A stretch of 64,000 nucleotides of DNA, taken from Chitinophaga sp. CF418 (lineage in GTDB: Bacteria > Bacteroidota > Bacteroidia > Chitinophagales > Chitinophagaceae). Of the stretch, positions 25,265-35,154 are shown piece by piece (the stretch's first letter is position 1; each line of letters begins with the position of its first letter). Position numbers and translations under genes: made by a program. The stretch is taken from positions 237,880 through 301,879 of the forward strand of contig NZ_FRCN01000013.1 of the NCBI RefSeq assembly GCF_900142925.1, read 5' to 3'. The notes under the pieces were generated by a model. The model had not been told where the DNA came from. It saw only the letters and a list, made by a program, of their open reading frames with translations, and did no database searches.

Positions 25265-26953
25265 TTAATTACTTTTAGCACATTTTTCCAATTGCCTGCG
25301 GATATGATCTTCCTCTCCTTTCGTTGCTATTACTTTGGTCAATGCTGTTTTATAATAACCTTCTGCTGCTTTATACTGTTTATGCTTAAACTCATAATCT
25401 CCCGCCAGCACATAAGCATGATAATATTCCGGATTAAGACGGATGAGTTGTTTTACATCTACTTCCTTACCGTCCATGATATCAGCCTTCATAGCCCTGA
25501 AAGCTACGAAAGATTTATAGTCCTCCGTTTGCAGGAAAGGATCTGCTGCAATGGTCTGTGTGCTGTCATAGATCTCATGATCATACTGTAGCCCTTTCAT
25601 ATTAAACACGGAATCGAGGTTGTAAGCAACAAATTTACCCAGCTGCCAAGGTGCTGTTGATACCCATACCATCTTCTTCTTTGGTTCAAATACTACGGCA
25701 TGGTGCGCGATCAACTGGTTAATAGCTCTTTCATTTCCCATCCCGATATTCTCTCCATGTAGTCCATAGCGATCGCGCAGTATGTCGACCGTTTTCTGCA
25801 CTGTATTAGGGCCATGCTGCTGCAGTAATTCCGACAGACGGTTGAAACGGTAACCGGAAGCAGTTTCATCTCTTTGTTTGATATTCTTCTCTTCTTTACC
25901 CAGCGTGGCGCCCTGGAAGTGATTGGTACAGGTGATGAATTGCTCTTTCGGGTCGTATATATCCATCTTCTCAGGCGTCTTCTCTATGATAGCCGCACGG
26001 TTATCTTCTGCGGAACCTACCAGGAAAGATTCTGATACGAACATCTTATGTTTGTTGGCGATGGTCCAGGCCTCATTAATATTCTTCGCATACTGGAGTA
26101 TTTCCCTCGCTACCAGCGACACTGGCGTGGCAGAACCGGTAGGAATATCACTTTTATCTGCATTGATGGTAACCGTCAGTCCTTTCTCATTCATACCTGA
26201 AGCCACTCCCGTAAAACCTGCCCAGGTCACCATCATAAAGCGGTAACCCTTTTCAGGACGATAGAATGCTACTATTTTATCTTCCGAAAATTTATCTCCT
26301 ACATAAAAGTCAAAGTTACGGCCTATTATCAGGCTACTATCGGCAGATGCGCCATTCCAGGTACCGAAAGAAGTACAGGCCACCAGCGCCATATTCTGCA
26401 GGGCGTGCCCTATATCGTGCGCAGCATGATAGTTGAGGATACGTTCATAGTTGGTGCCGATGAAGTCGTATCTGTCAGATGCGGAAAAAGAGATTCCGTA
26501 TATCTCTTCTTTATTTTCTTCAGCAATATTATGTGCAAGATTCCTGTTGAAGAACCCTACAAAGTAGCGGAGGAATTTCAGGTAGGTCTGCGAAGGGATC
26601 ATTTTTTTGATCTGGTCTGTAAAATGATCTTCCTGTCGCTGTACCAGCTCTGCTGTCAGTTTACCTTCCACTACACCTCTTTCGAAGGGTTTTCCTTCCA
26701 CATACAGTTCATACAAACCACTCTCGCTTTTACGGAACCAGCTGTTACCCAGGGTATAACTGGTGCTGTCCAGCGGCTTACGCTGCCATTGAAGGGATTG
26801 TTTGTCTGCAATTTCAGGCGGGTCTATATGCGATACACTGACTACATAAATGACCAATATGATCAGTAGTAATACAATCGTGCCCGTTACATACAACAGC
26901 GCCTTGCCCAGTCTACGCCATCCACTCCGTTTCGTTCCCTTTTTCAATGACAT
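25265..26953 (-). CDS. Membrane-anchored C45-family (NTN) acyltransferase/hydrolase
   Basis: A 562-residue protein. One N-terminal membrane helix (~18-41) places the rest in the periplasm. The central part (~85-470) matches the C45 autoproteolytic family related to acyl-CoA:6-aminopenicillanate acyltransferase: the likely nucleophile is Cys193 in LVACTSFGTWNG, followed by the IIGRNFDFYVGD and MNEKGLTVTINA segments typical of the NTN fold. A TPR-like stretch closes the protein (~510-548, YHAYVLAGDYEFKHKQY). It lies between a flavoprotein and the AcpS gene in the flexirubin operon. Because the family transfers acyl groups, it is a candidate for joining the polyene acid to its alcohol partner; this is inference. 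Confidence 0.82.
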   Translation of the reverse strand: MSLKKGTKRSGWRRLGKALLYVTGTIVLLLIILVIYVVSVSHIDPPEIADKQSLQWQRKPLDSTSYTLGNSWFRKSESGLYELYVEGKPFERGVVEGKLTAELVQRQEDHFTDQIKKMIPSQTYLKFLRYFVGFFNRNLAHNIAEENKEEIYGISFSASDRYDFIGTNYERILNYHAAHDIGHALQNMALVACTSFGTWNGASADSSLIIGRNFDFYVGDKFSEDKIVAFYRPEKGYRFMMVTWAGFTGVASGMNEKGLTVTINADKSDIPTGSATPVSLVAREILQYAKNINEAWTIANKHKMFVSESFLVGSAEDNRAAIIEKTPEKMDIYDPKEQFITCTNHFQGATLGKEEKNIKQRDETASGYRFNRLSELLQQHGPNTVQKTVDILRDRYGLHGENIGMGNERAINQLIAHHAVVFEPKKKMVWVSTAPWQLGKFVAYNLDSVFNMKGLQYDHEIYDSTQTIAADPFLQTEDYKSFVAFRAMKADIMDGKEVDVKQLIRLNPEYYHAYVLAGDYEFKHKQYKAAEGYYKTALTKVIATKGEEDHIRRQLEKCAKSN

Positions 26954-26967
26954 CTCTCTTAATTAGT

Positions 26968-28473
26968 TTATGCTGCGTTAATATCGTTTATAAGCTTCTC
27001 CATGCCCAGCAGTACCGAACTGGTAACCACTGCCGTCATCGTCACCCCTAAAATTCCATGCAAGTTCAGATTTTGCCCGGTAAGATACAAATTAGGTAAC
27101 CTTGTCGCTGCCGAGATCATTGTTTTCAAGGGATCAGCGGCATCTTTTGCTATGCCGTACATACTGCCTTCCGGCATAGCCAGATAGTCCCTGTATGTCA
27201 GCGGTGTGGAGGAATAATAAGCATGTATACAGTTGCGGATACCCGGATACTGTTTCTCCACGGCATCCAGCAGCTTCTCTGATCTTTCTTTCTTGAACTC
27301 CTGGTAGTCCGCATTCCGCACATCCGGTTGTGAGTCCGTGTTAAAGGTATCGTGCCAAGGCTCCACATCTGCATAACGCATATAGGTCATGATAGACAGG
27401 TTATCGGCAAACTGCTCCTTTCCTGTACCGGCAGATACAAACAGGGCGTAGGTATTCGGCCAGTTATCCGCCGTGTAATTCACGCCATCCCAGGCATTGT
27501 CAGTATCGTGATGATAGTAATTATAGTTCTGGTAAGGGAAGGTACCTTGTTTCAGTACCACGTTCAGCATAAAGGTACCCGGTGTATTCTCCAGGGTACA
27601 TATCCTGGCTTTGTAGGCCTGCCGCAGACTGATACTTTCTGTCATCTCCATCGTCTTTGCAGGATGCAGACCGGATATAAAGTGCCTTGCAGAGACCTGC
27701 TCTCCGTTGGCCAGTACAATATGATCTACCTTTCCGTCAAACTCAACGATGCGTATCACCTCTTTATTCCGGATAATATCCCCTCCATGTTCTTTGATCA
27801 CCCTGTTCAGCGCACGGGAGATCTGAGAACCGCCATCCACACATTTCCAGGAACTTTCTATATAACTGTGCTGCACGAGTGCATGTACATAAAACGGCGT
27901 TTTGCCCTTCTCACCTGCATACAGCAGATTATTACCAGCCAGTACGTGCTGCAGCCGCTCATTCTTCGTGATACTGCTTATGAAATCATGCGTATCAAGT
28001 CCCATTACGGATTCTTTCTCACGATAGTCTCCCGTCCTCAGGTTGAACAATGGGAATTTACCACACACCTCCTTCATTTTTTCACAGTATGCATACAGCG
28101 CATCTTTTTCTCCGGGAAAATCCTTTAGCAGCTGCTTTGCAAAATTATCATAGCCTTGCGCCAGCTTATATACTTTCTGCTCATTGCCAAAATGAATATG
28201 ATCAAATCCGTCAATGTCCAGCTGCCGCAGTTTCATTTTATCCATGATGCCCAGGTAACGGAATACCTGGTTCAGGTTCTGTCCGTCAGCAAGTCCACCG
28301 ACATAATGTACACCTGAATCAATAATTGCTTTGTCGCGGGAAAACGTTTGCAGGCATCCGCCTATCTGCCGGTTCTTTTCATAGAGGCAGACTTTGTAAC
28401 CATTCTTGCTGAGAATAGCGCCACAAACCAGGCTTCCCAGCCCGCTACCTATTATAATCACATCATATTGCAT
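26968..28473 (-). CDS. FAD-dependent oxidoreductase, phytoene-desaturase/CrtI-like
   Basis: A 501-residue flavoprotein. It begins with a Rossmann FAD motif (IIIGSGLGSLVCGAILSKNG) and continues with the CrtI/amine-oxidase-type segment GGCLQTFSRDKAIIDSGVHY. The C-terminal FAD-contact region is NLYLTGQNLNLHGILGVTMT. Length and layout fit carotenoid desaturase/isomerase-like enzymes. In a polyene cluster a redox role on the conjugated chain or ring is plausible, for example desaturation or isomerisation, but the substrate cannot be read from the sequence. Its 5' end overlaps the MMPL fusion gene by 11 bases. Confidence 0.85.
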   Translation of the reverse strand: MQYDVIIIGSGLGSLVCGAILSKNGYKVCLYEKNRQIGGCLQTFSRDKAIIDSGVHYVGGLADGQNLNQVFRYLGIMDKMKLRQLDIDGFDHIHFGNEQKVYKLAQGYDNFAKQLLKDFPGEKDALYAYCEKMKEVCGKFPLFNLRTGDYREKESVMGLDTHDFISSITKNERLQHVLAGNNLLYAGEKGKTPFYVHALVQHSYIESSWKCVDGGSQISRALNRVIKEHGGDIIRNKEVIRIVEFDGKVDHIVLANGEQVSARHFISGLHPAKTMEMTESISLRQAYKARICTLENTPGTFMLNVVLKQGTFPYQNYNYYHHDTDNAWDGVNYTADNWPNTYALFVSAGTGKEQFADNLSIMTYMRYADVEPWHDTFNTDSQPDVRNADYQEFKKERSEKLLDAVEKQYPGIRNCIHAYYSSTPLTYRDYLAMPEGSMYGIAKDAADPLKTMISAATRLPNLYLTGQNLNLHGILGVTMTAVVTSSVLLGMEKLINDINAA

Positions 28474-31400
28474 GTACAGGGGATAACTTTTTGATGATGA
28501 AAATTACGTTGGAGGTATATTTTGTATTGTCTATCTGTTCCATTACCGCTCCATTGGCCGTAACAATTTCCCGGATACGGGAAGAAGAGAAAAATGACAG
28601 TGGTTTATCTTTCGTCTTATTGAATCCGATCAGCTTAGTAGAAAAGAACTCTGTCAGCTTGGTACCTTCATGCCTTTCCTTCAGGTCGGCATCACCGTCA
28701 CGTACGATGATCACACCATCAGGCCCCAGCTGGCTGATACATGCGGACAATACCTTCTCCTGTTCTTCTGGTTGCAGGTAATGCAGTACATCACTGATCA
28801 CATATGCATCATATTGTCCAAAGGCATAATTGGTCACATCTGCATGTTCAAAACTCACCTGTTCATTCCGCAGGTAACAATGCTGTGCGGTAATGATCTT
28901 CTCTTCATCATAGTCTATTCCTTTCATTACGCGCTCTTCAGACAGCCAGTGCAGCATGTAGCTCATAAAGCCATATCCGCAGCCAATGTCCAGTATGCGT
29001 CCCCGTTTGGGTAATAACTGGTCGAACAATGCATAGTTACCTTCCAGCTTTGTTTTAATACGCATGTACCATTCCAGTACAGGCCCTTTGTAAATATAGC
29101 TGTAGATGAGTTGTTCCCTGAAATAAGCCGGCACTTCTATTTCCTCACGCAGCTTTTCATATTCTGCCTTGAAATAACGGCTGATCTGTTTAGTACGCGC
29201 TGTATAATTATCTCCCCAGGAAGTATCACCTGCTTTAATTCTTGGCAGGTATTTCACTGTAATGGTTCCATCTTTCAGCAGGAAATCATTCTTGCTCATG
29301 GTATACGCCGTACCATGCAATACGATCGGCAGTATATCCAGTCCCATTTGTTCCGCAATGTAGAAAGCGCCTTTATGGAAACGTTTTATCGACGCATCAG
29401 GAGAACGGGTACCTTCCGGATAAACCACGATAGAGTATCCTTCTTCCACTTTCTTTCTCAGCTTGTCAATACTACCTTCTGCCCCTTCTGCTACTGGGTA
29501 ATAGTCGCCCATTCTCACCACAGCGCCGAATACCGGAGAGTTCCATACCCACTCACTGGTCAGCAGGATCACCTTTGGATTCAACATAGTTGACACCAGG
29601 ATGTCCAGAAAGGACTGGTGATTACTGATGATCACTGCTGGTGTTGCCATCTTCTCTCCTTCCGGATTAATGATGTTCTTTTTTACGTTACCCATGATAT
29701 AGATCACAGACTTCGTATACGTTGCTAAAATACGGTGGTATATATATTTTGCTTTCGTCTTTTTCTTAAACGGATTGAACCTTACCAGCACCCATCCTAT
29801 TACTGTCAGCACCAGACATCCTGAAGTAAAGTAAGCGAAGGCAAAAACCGATTTCGCCCATCCATGTAAAGTCCACGGTGCTCTGCCTTTACGGGTACGG
29901 TTGGTGATGAGCCAGTGAAAGAGCAGCGGGATCATTACCTGTGAGATCAATACCACGCAGCTGATACCGATGATGGAGATCAATGCAATAGAGCGCAGCG
30001 AAGGATGCTGCGCAAAGATCATCACCCCCAGACCTAAGATGGTGGTAATAGCGGAAAGGAAGATGGAAGTACGGAAAGAGGACAGGTTATCTTCCCGGCC
30101 GGATTTATACTGCTGTAGCAGGCCATCCATCGTGAAGATACTGTAATCATCTCCCAGACCAAAGATGAACGAGCTCAGAATGATGTTAACGATATTGAAT
30201 TTGATCCCAAACAGTCCCATAATACCCAGTATCCATACCCAGCTGATGAGCATGGGAATAAAGGTGATCAGCGCCAGTTCTATGCGGCCATATGAGATCA
30301 GTAAGGCAAAGAACACCAGTAAGGAAGTCATCCAGGCAATGCTGTTAAACTCACTACGGATCACTTCTGCAAGGCGGTTAGCCACATATTGTTTATCCAG
30401 TACTGTAGTATATTCCTGTTCGCCCAATGCTCTATACACTGCTGCTTTTTGCGCAGGGTCTACCTTTAGCAGGGTAACCAGGGATACACGGTCTTTCTTT
30501 TCTGTAATGAAGTCGCCAATGTTGCTGGAGCGTAATGCCTGCAGATCGCTTTCGGGAACAGGCGTAAAACCCTGTTGTAACCACAGTGCGAAAGGTTCAA
30601 ATGCTGCTGCTTTATAACCAACTGCCGGTCCGTGCTGCTGAAGATAGCTAACCAGTTGTTGTTTCTTCTCAGGCGTCCAGTATGTATTCCAGCGTTGTAT
30701 CCTTTGCTGCTGTTCCTGTTGGGACATCAATAAGGTATTCACGCCTGCATATTTCTTTACAATTCCCTTTTCCTGTAACTCATGCACCAGCGGTAATAAG
30801 CGCTCACTGTGCTGTAGCGCTGATTCCAAATCAGCACCATCAGTAACGAGGTAAATGGATTGCGCGGTATAGGCATTCACCTGGTTGAACTTTGCTTCTG
30901 CAGCTTTCAGTTCGGGACGCATAAAATTCATGCGCATCATATCACTTTCAAATTCCACCTTACCCGCGGTAAAGAAGAAGATGACTGTCAGCAGTATGAT
31001 AACACCTACCAGGTATTTATTTTTTTCCGGTTTGTAAGCGGCAAGCTTGTCCAGCCAGTTGTAATGTTGCACCGGCGGATGCGCGGGTTGTTTACCCAGC
31101 ACAATCCAGTGTGGCAAAAAGATCAGAGAAAACAATGCAGCTCCTATGAGGCTTAATGCAGCAAACAGGCCAACATCCTGTAAGATGGGTGACTCTACGA
31201 ACTGCAGACAAGCAAAACCGCCTACGGTTGTAAAGCTGCCAACGGTCATGGGAGTAGCCAGATCGCGGATCACTTCACGGATATCAGGCAGGTGACGGTA
31301 GTGGTTAAAGACATGCAATGAATAGTTCACCGCAATCCCCAGCACCACAGCTCCCGCACCCAACGCAATCACTGAAATGCTTTGCTGCACAACGGCTATC

Positions 31401-32338
31401 ACTGCCAGCGAGAACAAGGCACCAAACACCACCGGCAACATTACCAGTAACGGCGCACGTTTCTTTTTAAAGAACAAAGCAATCAATACGACCAGCAATA
31501 CGACCACGATACCCTGTGTCAACAAGGTATCCTGCCTGAGCTGTATGGCGTTCCCTGCGGATACAGCTGCCGCTCCAAAAAAAGAAGCAGTAGCTGCTGT
31601 TGAGCCTCTCTGAAGTGTGTCTATCTCTGCCTGTAATCCCTTCAGTAATGTTGCATTCTTTCCGGTAGCATTAGCTGGATTTGCAGGCGTAATGAACAAT
31701 AACAAATGCCGCTGGTTTTTGCTCATCACAAAGCCATCATACAACTCAAACTGTTCATCGTACTGCAGGTGCTGCAGCTTCTTAATACCCAGCCAGGACA
31801 TACCCACAGGGTCTGCTGCGATCACTTTCTTCACTACCAGCCCGGCAGGAGAGATCAGTGTATGATAATTATTTTCCAGGGTCTGCTGTAGCCTGTCAGG
31901 CATGATCAGCGAGTCGATCTTCTGATAGTCTTTTTCTTCCAGGAATACCGGCAGGTGTTGCTGTATCACCTGCATCAGATCCAGCACTGCAGCGTCTTCC
32001 ACCTGTGCCTGGAATTGTTTGATATAAGGCGCATAGCGCTCATTCACACGGGCAGCCAGCACCTGTGCAAAGGCAGTGAGGCTATCCGGTTGGGGAGCCT
32101 GTGTAGTATCTTTCTGAGAGATGGTGATCACCAGCTTGTCGGCAAACCGGGAATCGCTGAACACCTGCTGTAACTTATCGAGCTTTTTGTCCTGTGGCAG
32201 GATACGGGTAATATCTTCTTCCAGCTTAATACGGGATGCGAAATACCCGGCCAGGGCAAAACAGACAATGGTACAAGTCCATAGCCAGGCCTTATGCCGG
32301 TGGAAGAAATTATATATGCTTACAAATAACTTACCCAT
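28463..32338 (-). CDS. Trifunctional MMPL transporter / acyltransferase / methyltransferase
   Basis: A 1291-residue fusion of three enzymes. Residues ~1-840 are an RND-type MMPL exporter with two repeats of six membrane helices (VVVLLVVLIALFFKKKRAP; MTSLLVFFALLISYGRIELA) and large periplasmic loops. Residues ~880-1070 are a PlsC-type lysophospholipid acyltransferase: NHQSFLD (~907, catalytic His/Asp) and YPEGTRSPD (~973). Residues ~1100-1290 are a class I SAM methyltransferase with LDIGCGYGFM (~1115). This domain order is known from flexirubin-type clusters. Probable role: move the finished or partly finished aryl-polyene lipid across the membrane, with acylation and methylation on the cytoplasmic side. 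The individual steps are inferred. Confidence 0.92.
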   Translation of the reverse strand: MGKLFVSIYNFFHRHKAWLWTCTIVCFALAGYFASRIKLEEDITRILPQDKKLDKLQQVFSDSRFADKLVITISQKDTTQAPQPDSLTAFAQVLAARVNERYAPYIKQFQAQVEDAAVLDLMQVIQQHLPVFLEEKDYQKIDSLIMPDRLQQTLENNYHTLISPAGLVVKKVIAADPVGMSWLGIKKLQHLQYDEQFELYDGFVMSKNQRHLLLFITPANPANATGKNATLLKGLQAEIDTLQRGSTAATASFFGAAAVSAGNAIQLRQDTLLTQGIVVVLLVVLIALFFKKKRAPLLVMLPVVFGALFSLAVIAVVQQSISVIALGAGAVVLGIAVNYSLHVFNHYRHLPDIREVIRDLATPMTVGSFTTVGGFACLQFVESPILQDVGLFAALSLIGAALFSLIFLPHWIVLGKQPAHPPVQHYNWLDKLAAYKPEKNKYLVGVIILLTVIFFFTAGKVEFESDMMRMNFMRPELKAAEAKFNQVNAYTAQSIYLVTDGADLESALQHSERLLPLVHELQEKGIVKKYAGVNTLLMSQQEQQQRIQRWNTYWTPEKKQQLVSYLQQHGPAVGYKAAAFEPFALWLQQGFTPVPESDLQALRSSNIGDFITEKKDRVSLVTLLKVDPAQKAAVYRALGEQEYTTVLDKQYVANRLAEVIRSEFNSIAWMTSLLVFFALLISYGRIELALITFIPMLISWVWILGIMGLFGIKFNIVNIILSSFIFGLGDDYSIFTMDGLLQQYKSGREDNLSSFRTSIFLSAITTILGLGVMIFAQHPSLRSIALISIIGISCVVLISQVMIPLLFHWLITNRTRKGRAPWTLHGWAKSVFAFAYFTSGCLVLTVIGWVLVRFNPFKKKTKAKYIYHRILATYTKSVIYIMGNVKKNIINPEGEKMATPAVIISNHQSFLDILVSTMLNPKVILLTSEWVWNSPVFGAVVRMGDYYPVAEGAEGSIDKLRKKVEEGYSIVVYPEGTRSPDASIKRFHKGAFYIAEQMGLDILPIVLHGTAYTMSKNDFLLKDGTITVKYLPRIKAGDTSWGDNYTARTKQISRYFKAEYEKLREEIEVPAYFREQLIYSYIYKGPVLEWYMRIKTKLEGNYALFDQLLPKRGRILDIGCGYGFMSYMLHWLSEERVMKGIDYDEEKIITAQHCYLRNEQVSFEHADVTNYAFGQYDAYVISDVLHYLQPEEQEKVLSACISQLGPDGVIIVRDGDADLKERHEGTKLTEFFSTKLIGFNKTKDKPLSFFSSSRIREIVTANGAVMEQIDNTKYTSNVIFIIKKLSPVHAI

Positions 32339-32356
32339 ATCAATTCATACTGTAAA

Positions 32357-33556
32357 CTAGCTGACCTGTTTCACGGGATCCCTACGGAAGATGGCCAGCA
32401 GTATATAAACGAGCAAAAATGCCACCACACCTGCTATTATAGACAGTGTGACAGCTCCGGTCAAATATTGAAACAAATTCTGTTTGATCATGTCGAGTGT
32501 AAGATTGCTGGTAAGCGGCGGCAGGATACTGCCATCCTTTATCCAGATCTTTCCTGTTGCAAAACTCGCGAAGATCACGAAGGGGATCATTGGTGGCAGG
32601 CTGACATGGCAGGACATAAACACCAATGCTTTATTCAGTCTGAATAATACAGCCAATGCCAGGGCAGTCACCATCTGGAATCCCCAGATAGGTACAATAC
32701 CCATAAACACACCGAAACCAACAGAGAGCGCCTTGCGTACATTCGTCTCTTCCTTGTTCAGTACATGCTCATACCACATCATACGCCAGCTCTCTGCCTT
32801 GAACAGAAAGCGGATGAAATCGCGCGGTTTGATGTACAGGAAGGTGATCAGCACCAATATTGTATTCAGTACGCTGATGCGGGAGAAATCCCTGAAAGGA
32901 CGGAAGTGGGACACTCTTTCCTCTGCCGGAGGATAGTATACCTTAATAGGCGCCCAGTCAATTTTAACACCTTTCCAGGCACTGCGCACCAGCACTTCTA
33001 TTTCGAATTCGTACTTGGTACACCAGAAACGCATTTTGCGCATGGCGTGAACAGGATAGAGGCGGTAACCGGATTGTGTATCCGGGCCCTTCAATCCTGT
33101 TTCCACATAGAACCAGAAATTGGAGAACTTGTTGGCGAAGGTGTTCTTACCGGGCATGTTCTCCTGTTGCAGGTTACGTGCACCGATGATGATAGCCTTC
33201 CGTTCTGTTCCCAGTTTCTCCAGCAACACTGGCAGGTCGGAAGCGAAATGCTGTCCGTCTGCATCCATCGTGATAACGTATTCATATCCCTGATCAACAG
33301 CAAAGCGGAAACCGCGACGCAGCGCAATTCCTTTACCCTTGTTGGATATATATTCCACCCGTTGTATCTCCGGGAAAGCATCAAGTATAGCGGAGGTATT
33401 ATCAGTGCTGCCATCATTTACTACAATGACGTGGGTTGTATAAGAGAGTACGTCTCTTAATACCGCCTCCAGCGTTTTGGCATTGTTGTAGGTTGGCACC
33501 AGTACTGCAGCTTTCTGCGCAGTGAACTGATCATGATATGTTGTTATATCGGTCAT
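32357..33556 (-). CDS. Glycosyltransferase family 2 fused to DUF2062
   Basis: A 399-residue protein. Residues ~15-235 are a GT-A fold family 2 transferase (AVLVPTYNNAKTLEAVLRDV; VVNDGSTDNTS; MDADGQHFASDLP with the metal-binding DxD; GSGYR-like TQSGYRLYPV). From ~275 to the end is a DUF2062 domain with about three membrane helices (ALSVGFGVFMGIVPIWGFQM; MSCHVSLPPMIPFVIFASFA). GT2 proteins of this type resemble dolichol-phosphate-mannose synthases that use a lipid carrier. The start overlaps the dehydratase stop by one base. Homologues occur in aryl-polyene clusters, where the sugar acceptor is unresolved. Confidence 0.88.
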   Translation of the reverse strand: MTDITTYHDQFTAQKAAVLVPTYNNAKTLEAVLRDVLSYTTHVIVVNDGSTDNTSAILDAFPEIQRVEYISNKGKGIALRRGFRFAVDQGYEYVITMDADGQHFASDLPVLLEKLGTERKAIIIGARNLQQENMPGKNTFANKFSNFWFYVETGLKGPDTQSGYRLYPVHAMRKMRFWCTKYEFEIEVLVRSAWKGVKIDWAPIKVYYPPAEERVSHFRPFRDFSRISVLNTILVLITFLYIKPRDFIRFLFKAESWRMMWYEHVLNKEETNVRKALSVGFGVFMGIVPIWGFQMVTALALAVLFRLNKALVFMSCHVSLPPMIPFVIFASFATGKIWIKDGSILPPLTSNLTLDMIKQNLFQYLTGAVTLSIIAGVVAFLLVYILLAIFRRDPVKQVS

Positions 33557-33921
33557 TATGCTTCAACAAATGTTCCCTGGAATTTCATAAAGGTGAGCGC
33601 CTCATATTTCAAAGATGCAGTCACTTTTATTTCTCCATCCTGCAGTTTGTACTGAACACCTATCTCTACCTTCGGATTGGCCGTAGGGTCGATCATGTTC
33701 AGGAACTTCATCTGGGACGCCTTTTTCAACAGCACCTTTTTCTGCAACAGTCTTTCCAGCAGTTCCTGGATGGTCTGCATCATGCAAACACCCGGCACAA
33801 CAGGACGGCCAGGGAAATGTCCTTCAAATACAGGATGTGCTGCATTCCACAAAACCTGGTAAGTTCCGGTTTCACCAGCAGACTGCTCCTGCTCAAGCGT
33901 GTATAGTTTTCCTGCTAACAT
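33556..33921 (-). CDS. Hotdog-fold 3-hydroxyacyl-ACP dehydratase (FabZ-like)
   Basis: A 121-residue single-hotdog protein. It contains the FabA/FabZ active-site signature HPVFEGHFPGRPVVPGV (~30-46, catalytic His in GHFPG), followed by the helix CMMQTIQELLERLL, in which FabZ has its catalytic Glu/Asp near EAMAQ; here a Gln-Glu pair is at that place. Expected role: remove water from the 3-hydroxyacyl-ACP in each elongation round so that the conjugated polyene forms. It overlaps its neighbours by one base on both sides, so it is translationally coupled within the operon. Confidence 0.85.
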   Translation of the reverse strand: MLAGKLYTLEQEQSAGETGTYQVLWNAAHPVFEGHFPGRPVVPGVCMMQTIQELLERLLQKKVLLKKASQMKFLNMIDPTANPKVEIGVQYKLQDGEIKVTASLKYEALTFMKFQGTFVEA

Positions 33922-34541
33922 TATTTCTGTACGCGTTGTAATGATATATTAAAAGTAAAGCCCTGATGGCGGATAGTTATCGTATCCGGCACACCGGCCT
34001 CATAATGTCCCAGCCATACCTTTACTACCGGCCTGCGTTTGGAAGATTTCTCAATCCGTTCCAGCCGCTCACAGGCAGTATCAGTGATGTAATAGTTGTT
34101 GCCTTTTGCCGTAGGCACCACGATATAATGATAAATGCTGTCCTGCATGACATGAGCCTGGTTCAGATCAGGTCGCAGCAGTACCAGTTCAAAATCACCA
34201 CGAAGTGTTTTCACTACTGCTTTTTTATCCATCTTTGGTAGCATGTAATGTTTTACAAAACCACCATCTCTGGTAAATTCAAAATCAAAGAACTTAAAGC
34301 CCATCTCATTGGCAAATACCACCCGCAAACTGCTGTCCGGCATCTGCTTAAAGAAAAGTAATCCGCTAAGATGATGCTTCAGTATATCAACCTGTGTGCT
34401 GTACAGGGTGTTGGCAAACTGCGGACGGAATTTCGTAACACAGTTCACATCACCACTGGTTGGCTGCAGATTTTTATAGGCAGCGCTACAACCGGACAAA
34501 AGCCCCATCAGCAGTAAACTATTTAACAGCAAAGACCGCAT
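33921..34541 (-). CDS. Outer-membrane lipoprotein of the flexirubin cluster (DUF3261-like position)
   Basis: A 206-residue lipoprotein (signal peptide ending LLMGLLSGCSAAYK, Cys ~18). The body is beta-rich and not a family I recognise with certainty. It starts 23 bases inside the LolA-like gene, so the two are translationally coupled. In aryl-polyene clusters a LolA-like carrier is usually paired with a DUF3261 or LolB-like lipoprotein in the outer membrane, which would receive the hydrophobic cargo; the gene order here fits that pairing. The assignment to DUF3261 itself is a guess. Confidence 0.65.
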   Translation of the reverse strand: MRSLLLNSLLLMGLLSGCSAAYKNLQPTSGDVNCVTKFRPQFANTLYSTQVDILKHHLSGLLFFKQMPDSSLRVVFANEMGFKFFDFEFTRDGGFVKHYMLPKMDKKAVVKTLRGDFELVLLRPDLNQAHVMQDSIYHYIVVPTAKGNNYYITDTACERLERIEKSSKRRPVVKVWLGHYEAGVPDTITIRHQGFTFNISLQRVQK

Positions 34542-35154
34542 CGGGAATATTTACGTTCAGTTGTTTGTGCAAAAAGCTGATGCTGGTATCATCACCGCCC
34601 GCTTCATACATCTCGATCTTCGATACAGAATAATCCTTCTTGTCCACCAGCAGATGAATGGATTTGAAATACTGCGCCAGCGATTTATTCACTGGCGTCA
34701 GCTCCAGCAGATAAGACTGGGCATTTTCCAGAATGCGGGTATTGAAGTCGGCATTATTCACCACATTTCCCTGTACACAATCTATTGTGATCTTATTGAT
34801 CTGTTCAAATAGTTTATTGCCTTTAGTGGACACGCGGTTTTCTTTTTGTCCGTCCTTTGTTTTAATATCTTTACCATTCATCACCAGGAGATAATAAGAC
34901 GGTTGCATATACTCCATGCGCACTTTATTCTCCTTTCTGAACCAGAACTTCCCTTTGGATACAATTTTATCAGATAACATGCTCAGGTTCTTCTCCTGTA
35001 CAAAATCACACTGAATGGATTGTGTAGCCTGTGAAGCCTTTGCAAACTGCTGTTTGAAGGCAGCTGCATCTGCTACCGGCTTAAAGCCCGGCTGCTGCGC
35101 CATCATGGGCATGGCGCATACTATACAAGCCAATATCAAAAGCCATCTACGCAT
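34519..35154 (-). CDS. LolA-like outer-membrane lipid/lipoprotein carrier
   Basis: A 211-residue periplasmic protein with a signal peptide (~1-19, CIVCAMPMMAQQ). It has the LolA pattern: IQCDFVQEKNLSMLSDKIVSKGKFWF at the start of the half-barrel (split over ~48-73), VRMEYMQPSYYLLVMNGKD, and a C-terminal LLVDKKDYSVSKIEMYEAGGD. LolA normally ferries lipoproteins to the outer membrane; copies inside aryl-polyene clusters are thought to carry the pigment or its lipid conjugate. It overlaps the deacetylase gene upstream by eight bases and the lipoprotein gene downstream by 23. Confidence 0.88.
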   Translation of the reverse strand: MRRWLLILACIVCAMPMMAQQPGFKPVADAAAFKQQFAKASQATQSIQCDFVQEKNLSMLSDKIVSKGKFWFRKENKVRMEYMQPSYYLLVMNGKDIKTKDGQKENRVSTKGNKLFEQINKITIDCVQGNVVNNADFNTRILENAQSYLLELTPVNKSLAQYFKSIHLLVDKKDYSVSKIEMYEAGGDDTSISFLHKQLNVNIPDAVFAVK

